From Lachnospiraceae bacterium (GTDB lineage Bacteria; Bacillota; Clostridia; Lachnospirales; Lachnospiraceae), in NCBI GenBank assembly GCA_902363445.1, contig CABJAB010000005.1:337980-401979 (forward strand): 64,000 bases of DNA, read 5' to 3'. Positions within the stretch are counted from its first letter, which is position 1. The number at the start of each line of letters is the position of its first letter. Positions 17,636-26,545 of this stretch are shown one piece after another. The notes below the pieces were generated by a model that did not search any database, had not been told where the DNA came from, and saw only the letters and a program-made list of their open reading frames with translations. Both the position numbers and the translations under genes were made by a program.

Positions 17636-19072
17636 ATGGCAGGCTTATATGATAGGCTGATCTCATACGGAAAAACAGATGCTTGCCCTTTTCATATGCC
17701 TGGACATAAGAGAGAGGGAGAGACGTTCTGCTTTGAAAATCCTTTTTCTTTTGATATCACGGAGATTGACGGATTCGACAATCTGCATCATCCGGAAGGA
17801 ATCCTGAAAGAGGCAATGGAGCAGGCGGCTTTGATCTATGGCTCGGAGAAAAGCTATTTTCTGGTAAACGGAAGCAGCGGAGGGATTTTGGCGGCGATAT
17901 CGGCCTGCGTGAGACCGGGAGGAGAGATCCTCATGGCGAGAAATTGCCATAAATCTGCTTACCATGCTTTATTCCTGCGGGGGCTGAGGCCGGAATATTT
18001 ATGTCCGCCGGCCATTTCTGATTGGGGAATGTGCGGCGGCGTTTCAGCGGAGGATGTAGAGAAAGCTCTCTCAGAGCATCCCCATGCGGAGGCCGTTTTT
18101 TTGACATCTCCTACATACGAGGGGATCTGCTCGGATATCCAAAAAATCAGCCGGATCGTACATTCCCACGGGGTACCGCTCATCGTGGATTCTGCCCATG
18201 GAGCACATTTGCCCTTTCGGAAAAAGGGCGGAGGATCTATATTCCCTGTGCCTGCGTTGGAGGCGGGGGCAGATATCGTAATAGAAAGCCTTCACAAAAC
18301 GCTTCCTTCCCTGACTCAGACAGCGATTCTGCATAAGAATTCAAGTATGGTAAAGGAACGTGATCTTGAATGGTATCTGCAGGTTTATCAAAGCTCCAGC
18401 CCGTCTTATGTGCTGATGGCATCCATAGATTCTTGTGTTTCCTATATGGGGAGCGAGGATGGCAGAAAGGCCGTGATAAAGTATGAGTCTTCTTTGGAAG
18501 GCATCAGGAGGACGTTCACGGAATTATCCCACATACACCTGCTGTCGGGACGGGAAGCGGAGATTGGAGGAAACGCTTATTATGATCCTTCCAAGCTGGT
18601 CATCCGGGGAGAATCCATGAGCGGGCCGGAGCTGTATGAACTGTTCCGGGGAGAATACCGGATACAGCCGGAAATGTGCACGGAGACATATGTGATTTTG
18701 ATGACATCGGTGGCGGACTCTGAAACGGCATTTAAAAGGCTGAAAAACGCGCTTATGGATATAGACAAAAAGATGGCGGCAGACAGCGGACAGCCATCCC
18801 GGAAAAAGGCTGTCTTCCTTCCGAGACCGGAGGTGGCGCTTACACCGGCCGAGGCAGATGGGAAGAGGGCGCGGGCATGCAGGAAAGAGGCCAGTGAAGG
18901 ACAGATTTCCGGAGAATTTGCGTATATCTATCCGCCGGGTGTTCCAGTGCTTGCGCCGGGAGAAAGAATCACCGGCGAGGTATTGGAGGTACTCAGCAGC
19001 TATAGCGAGAACGGATTTAAGATCCTCGGGCTGGAGGATTCCGGCGGCGGGACGATCCGTGTCCTGGAATAA
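17636..19072 (+). CDS. Orn/Lys/Arg decarboxylase family protein (YaaO-like)
   Basis: The 478-residue PLP enzyme has CPFHMPGHKRE at the N-terminus, VNGSSGGILAAI, IVDSAHGAHLPF and the PLP-lysine motif ESLHKTLPSLTQTA (Lys about residue 221). It is the short, Bacillus YaaO/SpeA-like form without the N-terminal wing domain. In Bacillus the same gene stands just upstream of tmk-holB-yaaT, and the order is kept here with a kinase-like gene next. The likely product is a diamine or agmatine; the substrate is not resolvable from motifs. Confidence 0.88.
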   Translation: MAGLYDRLISYGKTDACPFHMPGHKREGETFCFENPFSFDITEIDGFDNLHHPEGILKEAMEQAALIYGSEKSYFLVNGSSGGILAAISACVRPGGEILMARNCHKSAYHALFLRGLRPEYLCPPAISDWGMCGGVSAEDVEKALSEHPHAEAVFLTSPTYEGICSDIQKISRIVHSHGVPLIVDSAHGAHLPFRKKGGGSIFPVPALEAGADIVIESLHKTLPSLTQTAILHKNSSMVKERDLEWYLQVYQSSSPSYVLMASIDSCVSYMGSEDGRKAVIKYESSLEGIRRTFTELSHIHLLSGREAEIGGNAYYDPSKLVIRGESMSGPELYELFRGEYRIQPEMCTETYVILMTSVADSETAFKRLKNALMDIDKKMAADSGQPSRKKAVFLPRPEVALTPAEADGKRARACRKEASEGQISGEFAYIYPPGVPVLAPGERITGEVLEVLSSYSENGFKILGLEDSGGGTIRVLE

Positions 19073-19124
19073 ATCCGGTTTCAGGCGGGCTTCAGGAAAA
19101 AGTGTTGTGAATGGAGGGACTGCT

Positions 19125-19724
19125 ATGGGTAAAATATTTTATATCATGGGGAAAAGCGCGTGTGGTAAGGATAGCGTATTTAAAATGCTGGTGTCCGACA
19201 AACAGCTGGGCCTGAGGACGGTGACAATGTATACGACCAGGCCTCCCAGAGACGGCGAAAAGGACGGCAGGGAGTACTTTTTCCGTGACGCTGCGTTTCT
19301 GGACAGGATGGAAACGGAAGAAAAGCTGATCGAAAGCCGCACCTACGAGACTGCCTGTGGTCCCTGGAGTTATTTTACACTGGATGACGGACAGATCGAC
19401 TTGGATAAGCACGACTATATAATGATTGGGACGCCGGATTCATATGAAAAGACGAAAAACTATTTTGGCAGGAAGGGAAGAAGCGCGATGATACCGCTTT
19501 ACATTCATGTAGAGGCGGGAGAGAGGCTCACGCGTGCCGTGAAACGAGAGCGAATGCAGGCCGCGCCCCGGTACACAGAACTCTGCCGTAGATTCCTGGC
19601 GGATGAAGAGGATTTTAAAAAGGAAAATTTGGATCGGTACGGAATCGACAGAATTTTCGAAAATCAGGATCTGGATTCCTGTGTCAAAAAGATAAAAACA
19701 ACAATTTTGGAACAATTAACCTAA
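19125..19724 (+). CDS. guanylate-kinase-like nucleotide kinase
   Basis: The 199-residue protein has a Gmk-like fold: P-loop MGKSACGKDSVF (near 8-19), then TTRPPRDGEKDGREYFF (the GMP-binding TTR-x-P-R-x-G-E region, near 43-59), and RAVKRERMQ. In the P-loop the residue after Lys is Asp rather than Ser/Thr. It occupies the position of tmk in the Bacillus decarboxylase-tmk-holB-yaaT cluster. A frame opening upstream at 18858 overlaps the decarboxylase gene and is not the start; ATG 19125 has GGAGGG. It may act on GMP or a different nucleotide. Confidence 0.75.
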   Translation: MGKIFYIMGKSACGKDSVFKMLVSDKQLGLRTVTMYTTRPPRDGEKDGREYFFRDAAFLDRMETEEKLIESRTYETACGPWSYFTLDDGQIDLDKHDYIMIGTPDSYEKTKNYFGRKGRSAMIPLYIHVEAGERLTRAVKRERMQAAPRYTELCRRFLADEEDFKKENLDRYGIDRIFENQDLDSCVKKIKTTILEQLT

Positions 19725-19821
19725 AATATTTTATATATTCCTGAAAGAATATATGATATAATGTCCGTAAAGGACAGGTCTGATAAAATCAGACGGAGCC
19801 AGACGAAACAAGGGGGCTTTC

Positions 19822-20820
19822 ATGATGATGAAATTCGAGGATATTTTGGGCCACGAACAGATAAAAGAATATTTCAAGAATGCTTTGGAACGTCATCAGG
19901 TGTCCCACGCATATATTCTGACCGGAGAGGCCGGCATGGGCAGGAAAACGCTTGCCAATGCGTTTGCCATGGCGCTGCAGTGTGAGGGCGGAAAAGCGGA
20001 TCCTTGCGGGGAGTGTCATTCCTGCCGCCAGTTTTTAAGCGGAAATCATCCCGATGTAATTTATATCCGCCACGAAAAGGCGGGGAGTATAGGCGTGGAT
20101 GATGTGAGGGAACAGATTATTAATGATGTGACCATTAAACCATACAGCGGCCCGTATAAAATTTATATTGTAGACCAGGCGGAGCTTTTAACGGTGCAGG
20201 CGCAGAACGCCCTGCTGAAGACCATTGAGGAGCCGCCGGAATACGCGGTGATATTTTTCCTGACCACGAATTCAGATTCTTTTCTGCCTACGATCTTGTC
20301 CCGATGCACGGTACTCAAGCTGAAACCACTGTATGATCAGGTCATCAAAGATTATCTGAAGAATCAGCTGAAGGTACCGGCTCATCAGGCGGATATCTGT
20401 ACAGCATTCGCGCGGGGAAATCTTGGAAAAGCGATTGCCTTGTCTTCCTCTGAGGAGTTTGCCCAGATGCAGGAAATCGTCCTGAATTTATTGAAGCATG
20501 TACCGGACATGCCGATATATGAGATGGTGGCGTCGCTGAAAGAGATGAAGGAGGCAAACTTGAATATTAAGGACTGCCTGGACTTCATGCAGCTTTGGTT
20601 CCGGGATATTCTGATGTTTAAAGCGACGATGGATACTTCCTTGTTTATTTTTAAGGATGAGTACAAATATATAAAGGAAATTGCAGATCACAGTTCCTTT
20701 GACGGAATAGAAAAAATATTGGCGGCTCTTGACAAGGTGAAGGTACGTTTGGACGCCAATGTGAATTTTGAGCTCGCTATGGAGCTCATGCTGCTTGTGA
20801 TGAAGGAGAACATTGTATGA
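19822..20820 (+). CDS. holB: DNA polymerase III delta' subunit
   Basis: The 332-residue AAA+ clamp-loader subunit has Walker-A-like GEAGMGRKT (residues 35-43), a four-Cys zinc motif in CGECHSCRQF, the VDQAELLTVQAQNALLKTIEEPP segment and the SRC sensor (ILSRCTVLKL). These identify the delta'/HolB lineage that loads the beta clamp. AAGGGGG precedes the start. Its stop overlaps the ricT start (ATGA). Confidence 0.92.
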   Translation: MMMKFEDILGHEQIKEYFKNALERHQVSHAYILTGEAGMGRKTLANAFAMALQCEGGKADPCGECHSCRQFLSGNHPDVIYIRHEKAGSIGVDDVREQIINDVTIKPYSGPYKIYIVDQAELLTVQAQNALLKTIEEPPEYAVIFFLTTNSDSFLPTILSRCTVLKLKPLYDQVIKDYLKNQLKVPAHQADICTAFARGNLGKAIALSSSEEFAQMQEIVLNLLKHVPDMPIYEMVASLKEMKEANLNIKDCLDFMQLWFRDILMFKATMDTSLFIFKDEYKYIKEIADHSSFDGIEKILAALDKVKVRLDANVNFELAMELMLLVMKENIV

Positions 20821-21737
20821 CGAGAGTGATAGGCGTACGGTTTCGTACGGCAGGCAAGATATATTTTTTTGACCCCGGAAAGTTTCAGATCAAGAAGGGG
20901 GAGAACGTGATCGTGGAGACTGCCCGCGGAGTGGAATATGGCTATGTGATGATGGGAGAGCGGGAGGTTGAGGATGAAAAGGTAGTACAGCCTCTTAAAC
21001 CGGTCATCCGGATCGCCACGAAGGAAGATGACGCGGTCGAGGAAAAGAACAAAAAGAAAGAAAAAGAAGCGTTTAAGATCTGCCAGAAAAAAATTGAAAA
21101 GCATAATCTGGAGATGAAACTTATAGATGCGGAATACACCTTTGACAATAATAAGGTACTGTTCTATTTTACGGCGGACGGACGTATTGATTTCCGTGAG
21201 CTGGTCAAGGACCTGGCATCGGTGTTTAAAACGAGGATTGAGCTGCGCCAGATCGGCGTCCGGGATGAGACAAAGATTCTGGGAGGCGTGGGTATCTGCG
21301 GCAGGGCTTTATGCTGTCACTCTTACTTGTCGGAATTTATTCCTGTGTCCATTAAGATGGCAAAGGAGCAGAATCTGTCCCTGAATCCTACGAAGATTTC
21401 CGGGACGTGCGGAAGGCTGATGTGCTGCTTAAAGAATGAAGAAGAAACATACCGGTATCTGAACAGCAAGCTGCCCAACGTGGGAGACCATGTAACGACG
21501 GATGACGGACTTAAGGGCGAGGTGTCCAGCGTCAACGTACTCCGTCAGAGGGTAAAGGTGATCGTATACCTGGACAATGATGAAAAGGATATCCGGGAAT
21601 ACCGGTCAGATCAGCTTAAATTCCGGCCGAAAAAGAAGAGAGATAAAGAAAAGCTGAATACCAGAGAAGAGCAGGAGCTCAAAAAACTGGAAGCCCTGGA
21701 GAAAAAGGAAGGAAAGTCAAAGCTAGATGACAATTGA
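20817..21737 (+). CDS. ricT: PSP1/YaaT-family protein RicT
   Basis: The 306-residue protein has the PSP1 C-terminal domain with conserved cysteines (GGVGICGRALCCHSYL near 156-171, then SGTCGRLMCCLKNEEETY). In Bacillus, RicT with RicA and RicF forms a [4Fe-4S]-containing complex that stimulates RNase Y processing and affects sporulation. The charged C-terminus (KFRPKKKRDKEKL onward) is typical. It overlaps holB by four bases and trmN6 by eleven. Confidence 0.9.
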   Translation: MTRVIGVRFRTAGKIYFFDPGKFQIKKGENVIVETARGVEYGYVMMGEREVEDEKVVQPLKPVIRIATKEDDAVEEKNKKKEKEAFKICQKKIEKHNLEMKLIDAEYTFDNNKVLFYFTADGRIDFRELVKDLASVFKTRIELRQIGVRDETKILGGVGICGRALCCHSYLSEFIPVSIKMAKEQNLSLNPTKISGTCGRLMCCLKNEEETYRYLNSKLPNVGDHVTTDDGLKGEVSSVNVLRQRVKVIVYLDNDEKDIREYRSDQLKFRPKKKRDKEKLNTREEQELKKLEALEKKEGKSKLDDN

Positions 21738-22464
21738 GCTTTTGGAGCATGAGCGCATAGACGAGCTTCAGCGAAACGGCTACCGCATCATTCAGAATGA
21801 GAAAAAATTTTGTTTTGGTATGGACGCCGTACTATTGTCCGGCTTTGCCAGGGCGGAAAAGCAAGAGGAAGTTCTGGACCTGGGAACGGGAACCGGGATC
21901 ATTCCTATATTGATGGAGGCAAAGACAGACGGGAAGCATTTTTCCGCGCTGGAGATTCAGGAAGATATGGCCGACATGGCCGGGCGGAGTGTGGCCTTAA
22001 ATAACCTGGTGGAGAAAATAACCATAGTGGCAGGAGATATCAAGGAGGCCTCGAAGATATTCGGAAAGGCTTCTTTTGATGTAGTTACATGTAATCCGCC
22101 TTATATGGATCAGAATCATGGCTTAAAGAATCCCGATGAACCGAAGGCGGTGGCCCGGCATGAAGTCCTTTGTACATTCCGGGATGTAGCGAGGGAGGCG
22201 GCGGCTCTTCTGCGGACCGGAGGGCGGTTTTATCTGGTGCACAGACCCCATCGTTTGGTCGAGATCATCTGTACACTGAAGGAATACCATCTGGAACCGA
22301 AACGGATGAAATATGTCCATCCCTACGAGGATGAAGAGGCTAACATGGTCTTAATTGAAGCGTTTCGGGGCGGCCGGCCTCAGATGCGGGTAGAAGCCCC
22401 CATCATCGTGTATGAGCGGCCGGGCGTATATACCCCGGAAATCTATGAAATATACGGATATTAG
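21727..22464 (+). CDS. tRNA1(Val) A37 N6-methyltransferase (TrmN6/YabB family)
   Basis: The 245-residue SAM-dependent methyltransferase has motif I LDLGTGTGIIPILM (near 47-60) and the N6-adenine catalytic motif NPPY (near 126-129). These are standard for TrmN6/YfiC. The position after ricT and before rsmI matches Bacillus yabB. Confidence 0.88.
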   Translation: MTIELLEHERIDELQRNGYRIIQNEKKFCFGMDAVLLSGFARAEKQEEVLDLGTGTGIIPILMEAKTDGKHFSALEIQEDMADMAGRSVALNNLVEKITIVAGDIKEASKIFGKASFDVVTCNPPYMDQNHGLKNPDEPKAVARHEVLCTFRDVAREAAALLRTGGRFYLVHRPHRLVEIICTLKEYHLEPKRMKYVHPYEDEEANMVLIEAFRGGRPQMRVEAPIIVYERPGVYTPEIYEIYGY

Positions 22465-22472
22465 GAAGAGGG

Positions 22473-23321
22473 ATGCAGATGACAGGACAGTTATACATTT
22501 GTGCAACGCCGATTGGAAACCTGGAGGATATTACTCTGCGGGTACTCCGCATGCTCAAAGAAGTGGACTTGATAGCGGCAGAGGATACCAGGAATACCAT
22601 AAAGCTGCTGAATCATTTTGAGATAAAGACGCCGATGACCAGCTACCATGAATATAATAAAGTGGACAAGGCCAGATATTTAGTGGATCAGATGAAGGAA
22701 GGGATTAGCGTCGCTCTTGTGACTGATGCTGGAACTCCGGGAATATCAGATCCCGGCGAAGAACTGGTGAGGCAGTGTTATGAGGCGGGTATCCCCCTCA
22801 CATCACTTCCAGGCCCGGCTGCGTGCATAACGGCGCTGACCGTATCGGGGCTTTCCACCAGGCGCTTTTGTTTTGAAGCCTTTTTGCCCTCTGATAAAAA
22901 GGAACGGAGAGAGATTCTGAAGGAATTGGAGAACGAAACCAGAACTATTATCCTTTATGAAGCGCCGCATCATCTTCTGAAAACTCTGGAGGAGCTTTTG
23001 GAAGCATTGGGCGACCGGAAGATTTCCATTTGTAAGGAACTCACCAAGACCTTTGAGAAAGTGTTTCAGACGACTCTGAGCAATGCGGTAAAACGCTTTG
23101 AAGCGGAGGTTCCCAGAGGGGAGCAGGTGCTGATCATTTCCGGAAAGAGCAGGACAGAGCTTAAAGAGGAAGCAGAAAGGGCCTGGGAGAGCATGTCCCT
23201 GGAGGAGCATATGAATTATTATCTGCGCCAGGGAATAGAAAAAAAAGAGGCCATGCGGATGGTGGCCAAGGATCGGGGGATTTCCAGGCGCGACGTATAT
23301 CAGGGACTTTTGGAAGTCTGA
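22473..23321 (+). CDS. rsmI: 16S rRNA C1402 ribose 2'-O-methyltransferase
   Basis: The 282-residue tetrapyrrole-methylase-fold protein begins with LYICATPIGNLEDITLRVLRML and contains AAEDTRNTIKLLNHFEI, TDAGTPGISDPG (near 89-100) and LPGPAACITAL, the hallmark set of RsmI. It methylates C1402 in the decoding centre. It closes the conserved gene cluster, eight bases after the trmN6-type gene. Confidence 0.93.
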   Translation: MQMTGQLYICATPIGNLEDITLRVLRMLKEVDLIAAEDTRNTIKLLNHFEIKTPMTSYHEYNKVDKARYLVDQMKEGISVALVTDAGTPGISDPGEELVRQCYEAGIPLTSLPGPAACITALTVSGLSTRRFCFEAFLPSDKKERREILKELENETRTIILYEAPHHLLKTLEELLEALGDRKISICKELTKTFEKVFQTTLSNAVKRFEAEVPRGEQVLIISGKSRTELKEEAERAWESMSLEEHMNYYLRQGIEKKEAMRMVAKDRGISRRDVYQGLLEV

Positions 23322-23475
23322 AAAATGAAATACATAATTGGAAGATGATGCCTTTCGACAGGAAATTACAATATAATCTTGTTATCGCACGGCCGATATG
23401 GTAAAGTATTTATGAGAAAATAATATCAATAAGGGTGTTTTCCGGCGGCCGGAAAATGCGATAGGAGGAAGTATC

Positions 23476-23862
23476 ATGAAGAAGCTGACAATGAAAAAGG
23501 GCGGAGACTGCCACGCATGTCTGGAATGTGTAATCGCGTGTTCCCAGGCATTTTATAAAGTGTTTGACCCGGATAAGTCCTGCATCCAGATTACTGAAAA
23601 GAAAGGCGCCATTAAGCCTATGGTCTGTATCCAGTGCGGGAAATGTGCCAAAGCGTGTGAGCAGGGCGCTATCAAACAGAATGCCAAAGGAGTTTATATG
23701 ATTGACAAAAAGCTCTGCGTCGGCTGCGGAAAGTGCGTGGAAGCATGTCCCTTCGGCGTAATGGTCATGCCGGCAGAAGCTTCCGCGCCTACGAAATGTA
23801 TCGCCTGCGGCATCTGCGCCAAAGCATGCCCCATGGAGATCTTAGAAGTCGTAGAAAGCTGA
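23476..23862 (+). CDS. four-cluster ferredoxin-like electron-transfer protein
   Basis: In 128 residues there are four CxxCxxCxxxC motifs: CHACLECVIAC (13-23), CIQCGKCAKAC, CVGCGKCVEAC and CIACGICAKAC. This predicts four [4Fe-4S] clusters as in HycB/CooF-type subunits. No partner oxidoreductase is adjacent, so it is probably a free-standing soluble electron carrier. It has its own ribosome site (AGGAGG) and a terminator 30 bases downstream. Confidence 0.88.
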   Translation: MKKLTMKKGGDCHACLECVIACSQAFYKVFDPDKSCIQITEKKGAIKPMVCIQCGKCAKACEQGAIKQNAKGVYMIDKKLCVGCGKCVEACPFGVMVMPAEASAPTKCIACGICAKACPMEILEVVES

Positions 23863-23892
23863 TTCTATACATAATTATCATTGGAACGAGCA

Positions 23893-23925
23893 CGGCCCGC
23901 TGCTTTATGCACGCGGGCCGTTTCT
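23893..23925 (+). terminator. terminator after the ferredoxin gene
   Basis: A GC-rich 8-bp stem, CGGCCCGC (23893-23900) with GCGGGCCG (23913-23920), is followed by TTTCT. Confidence 0.75.
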
Positions 23926-23939
23926 ATTAGGTATGATAT

Positions 23940-24660
23940 AAGATACTTTTGGAATCATTTTTAAATAGTTCCAATAAAACTCCAGTTTAACACTGGCAGA
24001 AGTTCCGGACCGTCACGATTTCGGTTCGCTGGCGATGCAGGGGCTGCTTTATCCCCGCTCCAGCAGTACCGCTCACATGTCGACAGGAGTTCTTTATGAT
24101 TTCCTGTCTCCTGTTCGCTCAGAAACGGAATCGGTATTTCCGTTTCTGCCTCCCTCCACTTGGGGAACACCGGCCGCTGCCCTGCGGCGCTCGCCTTTAG
24201 GCCGGTCCGGAATCATTCTGCCGGTGTCCTGCCTGCTGCGCTGTTCTGGATGATCTCCGTTCCATTGATTCCAAAAAAGAATCAGATTCCCACACGGCCC
24301 GCGCGCCTTACGGCAGCGGGCTGCGGTGGACCGCACCAATGCTTTTAAAACAAATGGGAGCTTATTTCGGTGCGGGAAGAAGAGCAAGAGGAACGATCCA
24401 ATTCCATCGTAAGGCGAGCGCCGTCAGGGCGTTAGCAGGATCTTCCCGGCCGCAGGAAGGTAAAAACCGAATATCATGCAGGTTTTTATTGGAATCTGAC
24501 ATGGAAAAATATCGATTTATCCATGTCAGTTGGAAAGGACCGACTGGAGGCCGTAAAGATGCTGGTTACGGCTGTCAGCGAGCCGCCTGGATGGAATCGG
24601 ATTTCCTCTTGTTTTGTAAATCAAACAAAGAAAACATGTTTGAAAGGTATTCAAAGGTAT
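23940..24660 (+). repeat. dispersed structured repeat, copy B (long form)
   Basis: This 721-base gene-free stretch carries the longest copy. Conserved hairpins include TTGGAA/TTCCAA (23949-23954 with 23969-23974), CCAGT/ACTGG (23982-23986 with 23992-23996), CGGACCG/CGGTTCG (24006-24012 with 24022-24028), ACGAT/ATCGT (24393-24397 with 24406-24410) and GCCGTAA/TTACGGC (24550-24556 with 24566-24572). The outer ends are imperfect inverted repeats (ATACTTTTGGAAT and GTATTCAAAGGTAT). The central part, about 24050-24330, contains extra hairpins (GACAGGA...TCCTGTC; CAGAAACGGAA...TTCCGTTTCTG) absent from A and C. Reading frames through it are judged spurious. Confidence 0.82.
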
Positions 24661-24722
24661 ACCTTGTCGCACGAAGTGCGCCCGCCTGGAGGGCATGTAT
24701 TAAGGGATGCCCTTTGGTATAT
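24657..24722 (+). repeat. short palindromic module attached to copy B
   Basis: This roughly 65-base unit contains hairpins GCACGAAGTGC and GGGCAT...ATGCCC and is bounded by ATACC...GGTAT. It is nearly the exact reverse complement of the unit at 44938-45000, which hangs on the same junction of copy C. It ends at the stop codon of the IclR gene. Confidence 0.78.
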
Positions 24723-25493
24723 TTATATGGACAGTTTTCCTTTTATCTCGCCTGCGGATTCCAGCAGGCATTTTTTTATGTACTCAAAGTTTTCTTTATT
24801 CCGATATTCTTCGATATATCCTGTTACGCCAATGGCTGCGGTGCACTGGCCGTCACCGTCAAAAACAGGTACTGCCATACATCCAATCCCAATGGTAAAC
24901 TCTTCATCGTCCATTCCAAAACCGCGTTTCTTTGTTAATTCCAGTTCCCTTTTAAAGGCTTCCGTTTCGTCAATGGTATGAACGGTTCTTTTGTGAAGCA
25001 GGATTCCCGACAAATATTGATTGATCAGCTCCTCCGGCTGGTTGGCCAAAATGACCTTTGCACCGGCGCTGGCGTTGACTTCAAGGGGCATATAGAGCTG
25101 AGCGATGATATTCAGCTCTGCCGTAGAAAGTACCTGTTCAATATAGATAAACTGCCCGTTTTGAAATACGGCGTATTGGGCGGTCTGGTTTGTCTTGGCG
25201 GTGAGCTCCTGCATCACCGGTTTGATGACATCCTTCTGGTCGAGGCGGCTCCGGTATTCGGTCACCAGCTGGAAGGGCTTGTGCCCTATGGTATAACGGA
25301 CCGGGTTCCCTTCTAATACCGTCACATATTCCCGTCTGGCCAGGTTTTTCATGATGCGGAACAAGGAAGCCGTAGGGATATCCAGTTCCTTGGAAAGATC
25401 GCTGAGAGACTTCGGCGCCGTACCGGAAAATAATGCCTCTATTACATTTAAAGCCCGCATTACCGCCGGCACAATCACTATTTCATCGGACAA
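24723..25493 (-). CDS. IclR-family transcriptional regulator
   Basis: The 256-residue protein has the IclR winged helix (VMRALNVIEALFSG, then SLSDLSKELDIPTASLFRIMKNLARREYV, near 28-56) and the effector-binding domain with SAGAKVILA, the RGFGMDDEEFTIGIGCMAVPVFD stretch (family pattern for the ligand pocket) and AAIGVTG. Initiation appears to be TTG at 25493 with AGGAGG nine bases upstream. No clear target operon is adjacent on its strand. The divergent AroE-like gene two genes away is a candidate target because IclR proteins often control shikimate, quinate or aromatic-acid genes; that is inference. Confidence 0.9.
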   Translation of the reverse strand: MSDEIVIVPAVMRALNVIEALFSGTAPKSLSDLSKELDIPTASLFRIMKNLARREYVTVLEGNPVRYTIGHKPFQLVTEYRSRLDQKDVIKPVMQELTAKTNQTAQYAVFQNGQFIYIEQVLSTAELNIIAQLYMPLEVNASAGAKVILANQPEELINQYLSGILLHKRTVHTIDETEAFKRELELTKKRGFGMDDEEFTIGIGCMAVPVFDGDGQCTAAIGVTGYIEEYRNKENFEYIKKCLLESAGEIKGKLSI

Positions 25494-25601
25494 TTACTTT
25501 TTCCTCCTGTTAGTCGTTTCAATTATATATACAATTCTATCATATTCCCTTTAAACATGTAACCGTTTCCAAAAGAAAAAGAATCTCAATTCGTTTTTAA
25601 A

Positions 25602-26405
25602 TTATGGAAACATATGATTAATGGCCTGCAGCAGTCCTTCATGGTCGTGGTCGCCGGTCACGCCGGACGCCATCCGTTTTACTTCCTCTGGAGCATTGCC
25701 CATGGCGATTCCGCATCCCACTGACTGGAGCATATCCACATCATTATAGTTGTCCCCAAATGCGGCGGCGTTTTGTGGAGAAATCCCCAGCTTTTTACAA
25801 AGGGCGTGGACGGCCCTCGATTTGGAAGCTCGTCCGTCCATGATTTCCAAAAGAGTATGGAAAGATTTGTAAATGGTGCATTGAGGAAATTCTGCTTTCA
25901 GATGGCCGGCAATCTGGTCGAGAAGACCGGAAGGTCCAAAGCACATGAGCTTATGAACTGGGTCCTCCGGATTGAGAAGGGTCTCCATAGTGCCGGTCAT
26001 AGAGGCGACCTGGGTGACTTCTTCTTCCCGGCGGATGATGGGATGAAGGCTGTCTCTGGTGATCCACTTGTCGTAGGAATAAGCGCAGAAACAATAGGAA
26101 TCCGTGTCCAGAGGGACATGTTTTTCAATCTCTGCCGCCAGAGACAGAGAGAGGCCGGTGCTGCTGAGCGCGTTTCTGTCCTTATCTAAGATCAGAGCGC
26201 CTCCGTAGCTTATGATGGGGGCATGAATGCCCAGTTCCTCCTGAATCGGATAAATGGCGGCGGGCATCCTGGCGGATACCAGCACAAAAGGAATTCTATT
26301 TCCGTGAAGCGTCCGGATCTTTTCTTTCGTATCAGGCGTGATCTGATGGCTGCTGTTGAGCAGAGTGCCGTCAATATCACAGAAGACAGCCTGAAATGCA
26401 CACAT
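25602..26405 (-). CDS. Cof-type HAD-superfamily hydrolase
   Basis: The 267-residue protein has HAD motif I DIDGTLLNS (10-18), motif II VSARM, a Cof-type C2 cap, a motif III Lys in SKSRAVHALCKKLGI and motif IV FGDNYNDVDML (near 218-228). Such enzymes dephosphorylate small sugar phosphates or nucleotides. GGAGGG precedes its ATG. It is 108 bases upstream of the IclR gene on the same strand. Confidence 0.9.
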   Translation of the reverse strand: MCAFQAVFCDIDGTLLNSSHQITPDTKEKIRTLHGNRIPFVLVSARMPAAIYPIQEELGIHAPIISYGGALILDKDRNALSSTGLSLSLAAEIEKHVPLDTDSYCFCAYSYDKWITRDSLHPIIRREEEVTQVASMTGTMETLLNPEDPVHKLMCFGPSGLLDQIAGHLKAEFPQCTIYKSFHTLLEIMDGRASKSRAVHALCKKLGISPQNAAAFGDNYNDVDMLQSVGCGIAMGNAPEEVKRMASGVTGDHDHEGLLQAINHMFP

Positions 26406-26545
26406 AGATAATCCCTCCTAAAGGTATATATGAAATTATAAGCTTCCACCGATGGTCAGTCAAGGGGATTCAGGCGCGCAGGCGTTTCATGCTGGATAGC
26501 AGCTTATCCCCGTGCTATAATAAAGAAAGACAGGAGGTAATCAAT

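Noticed and set aside
18858..19124. N-terminal extension of the guanylate-kinase-like protein overlapping the decarboxylase gene.
   Set aside because: The extra 89 residues are low-complexity and out of frame with the decarboxylase, while ATG 19125 has a ribosome site and gives the expected start just before the P-loop.
24339..24938. A long frame through repeat copy B, and the similar frame at 44724-44924 in copy C (AYFGA...RARGTI...GYGCQRAAWMESDFLL).
   Set aside because: The similarity follows the DNA repeat in general, including hairpin stems. Indels between copies are not confined to codon multiples, the B frame runs into the IclR gene on the other strand, and there is no ribosome site.
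25494..25560. AATTGTATATATAATTG near-palindrome upstream of the IclR gene as an autoregulatory site.
   Set aside because: It is simple AT alternation without the usual IclR half-site pattern and cannot be told apart from AT-rich promoter sequence.
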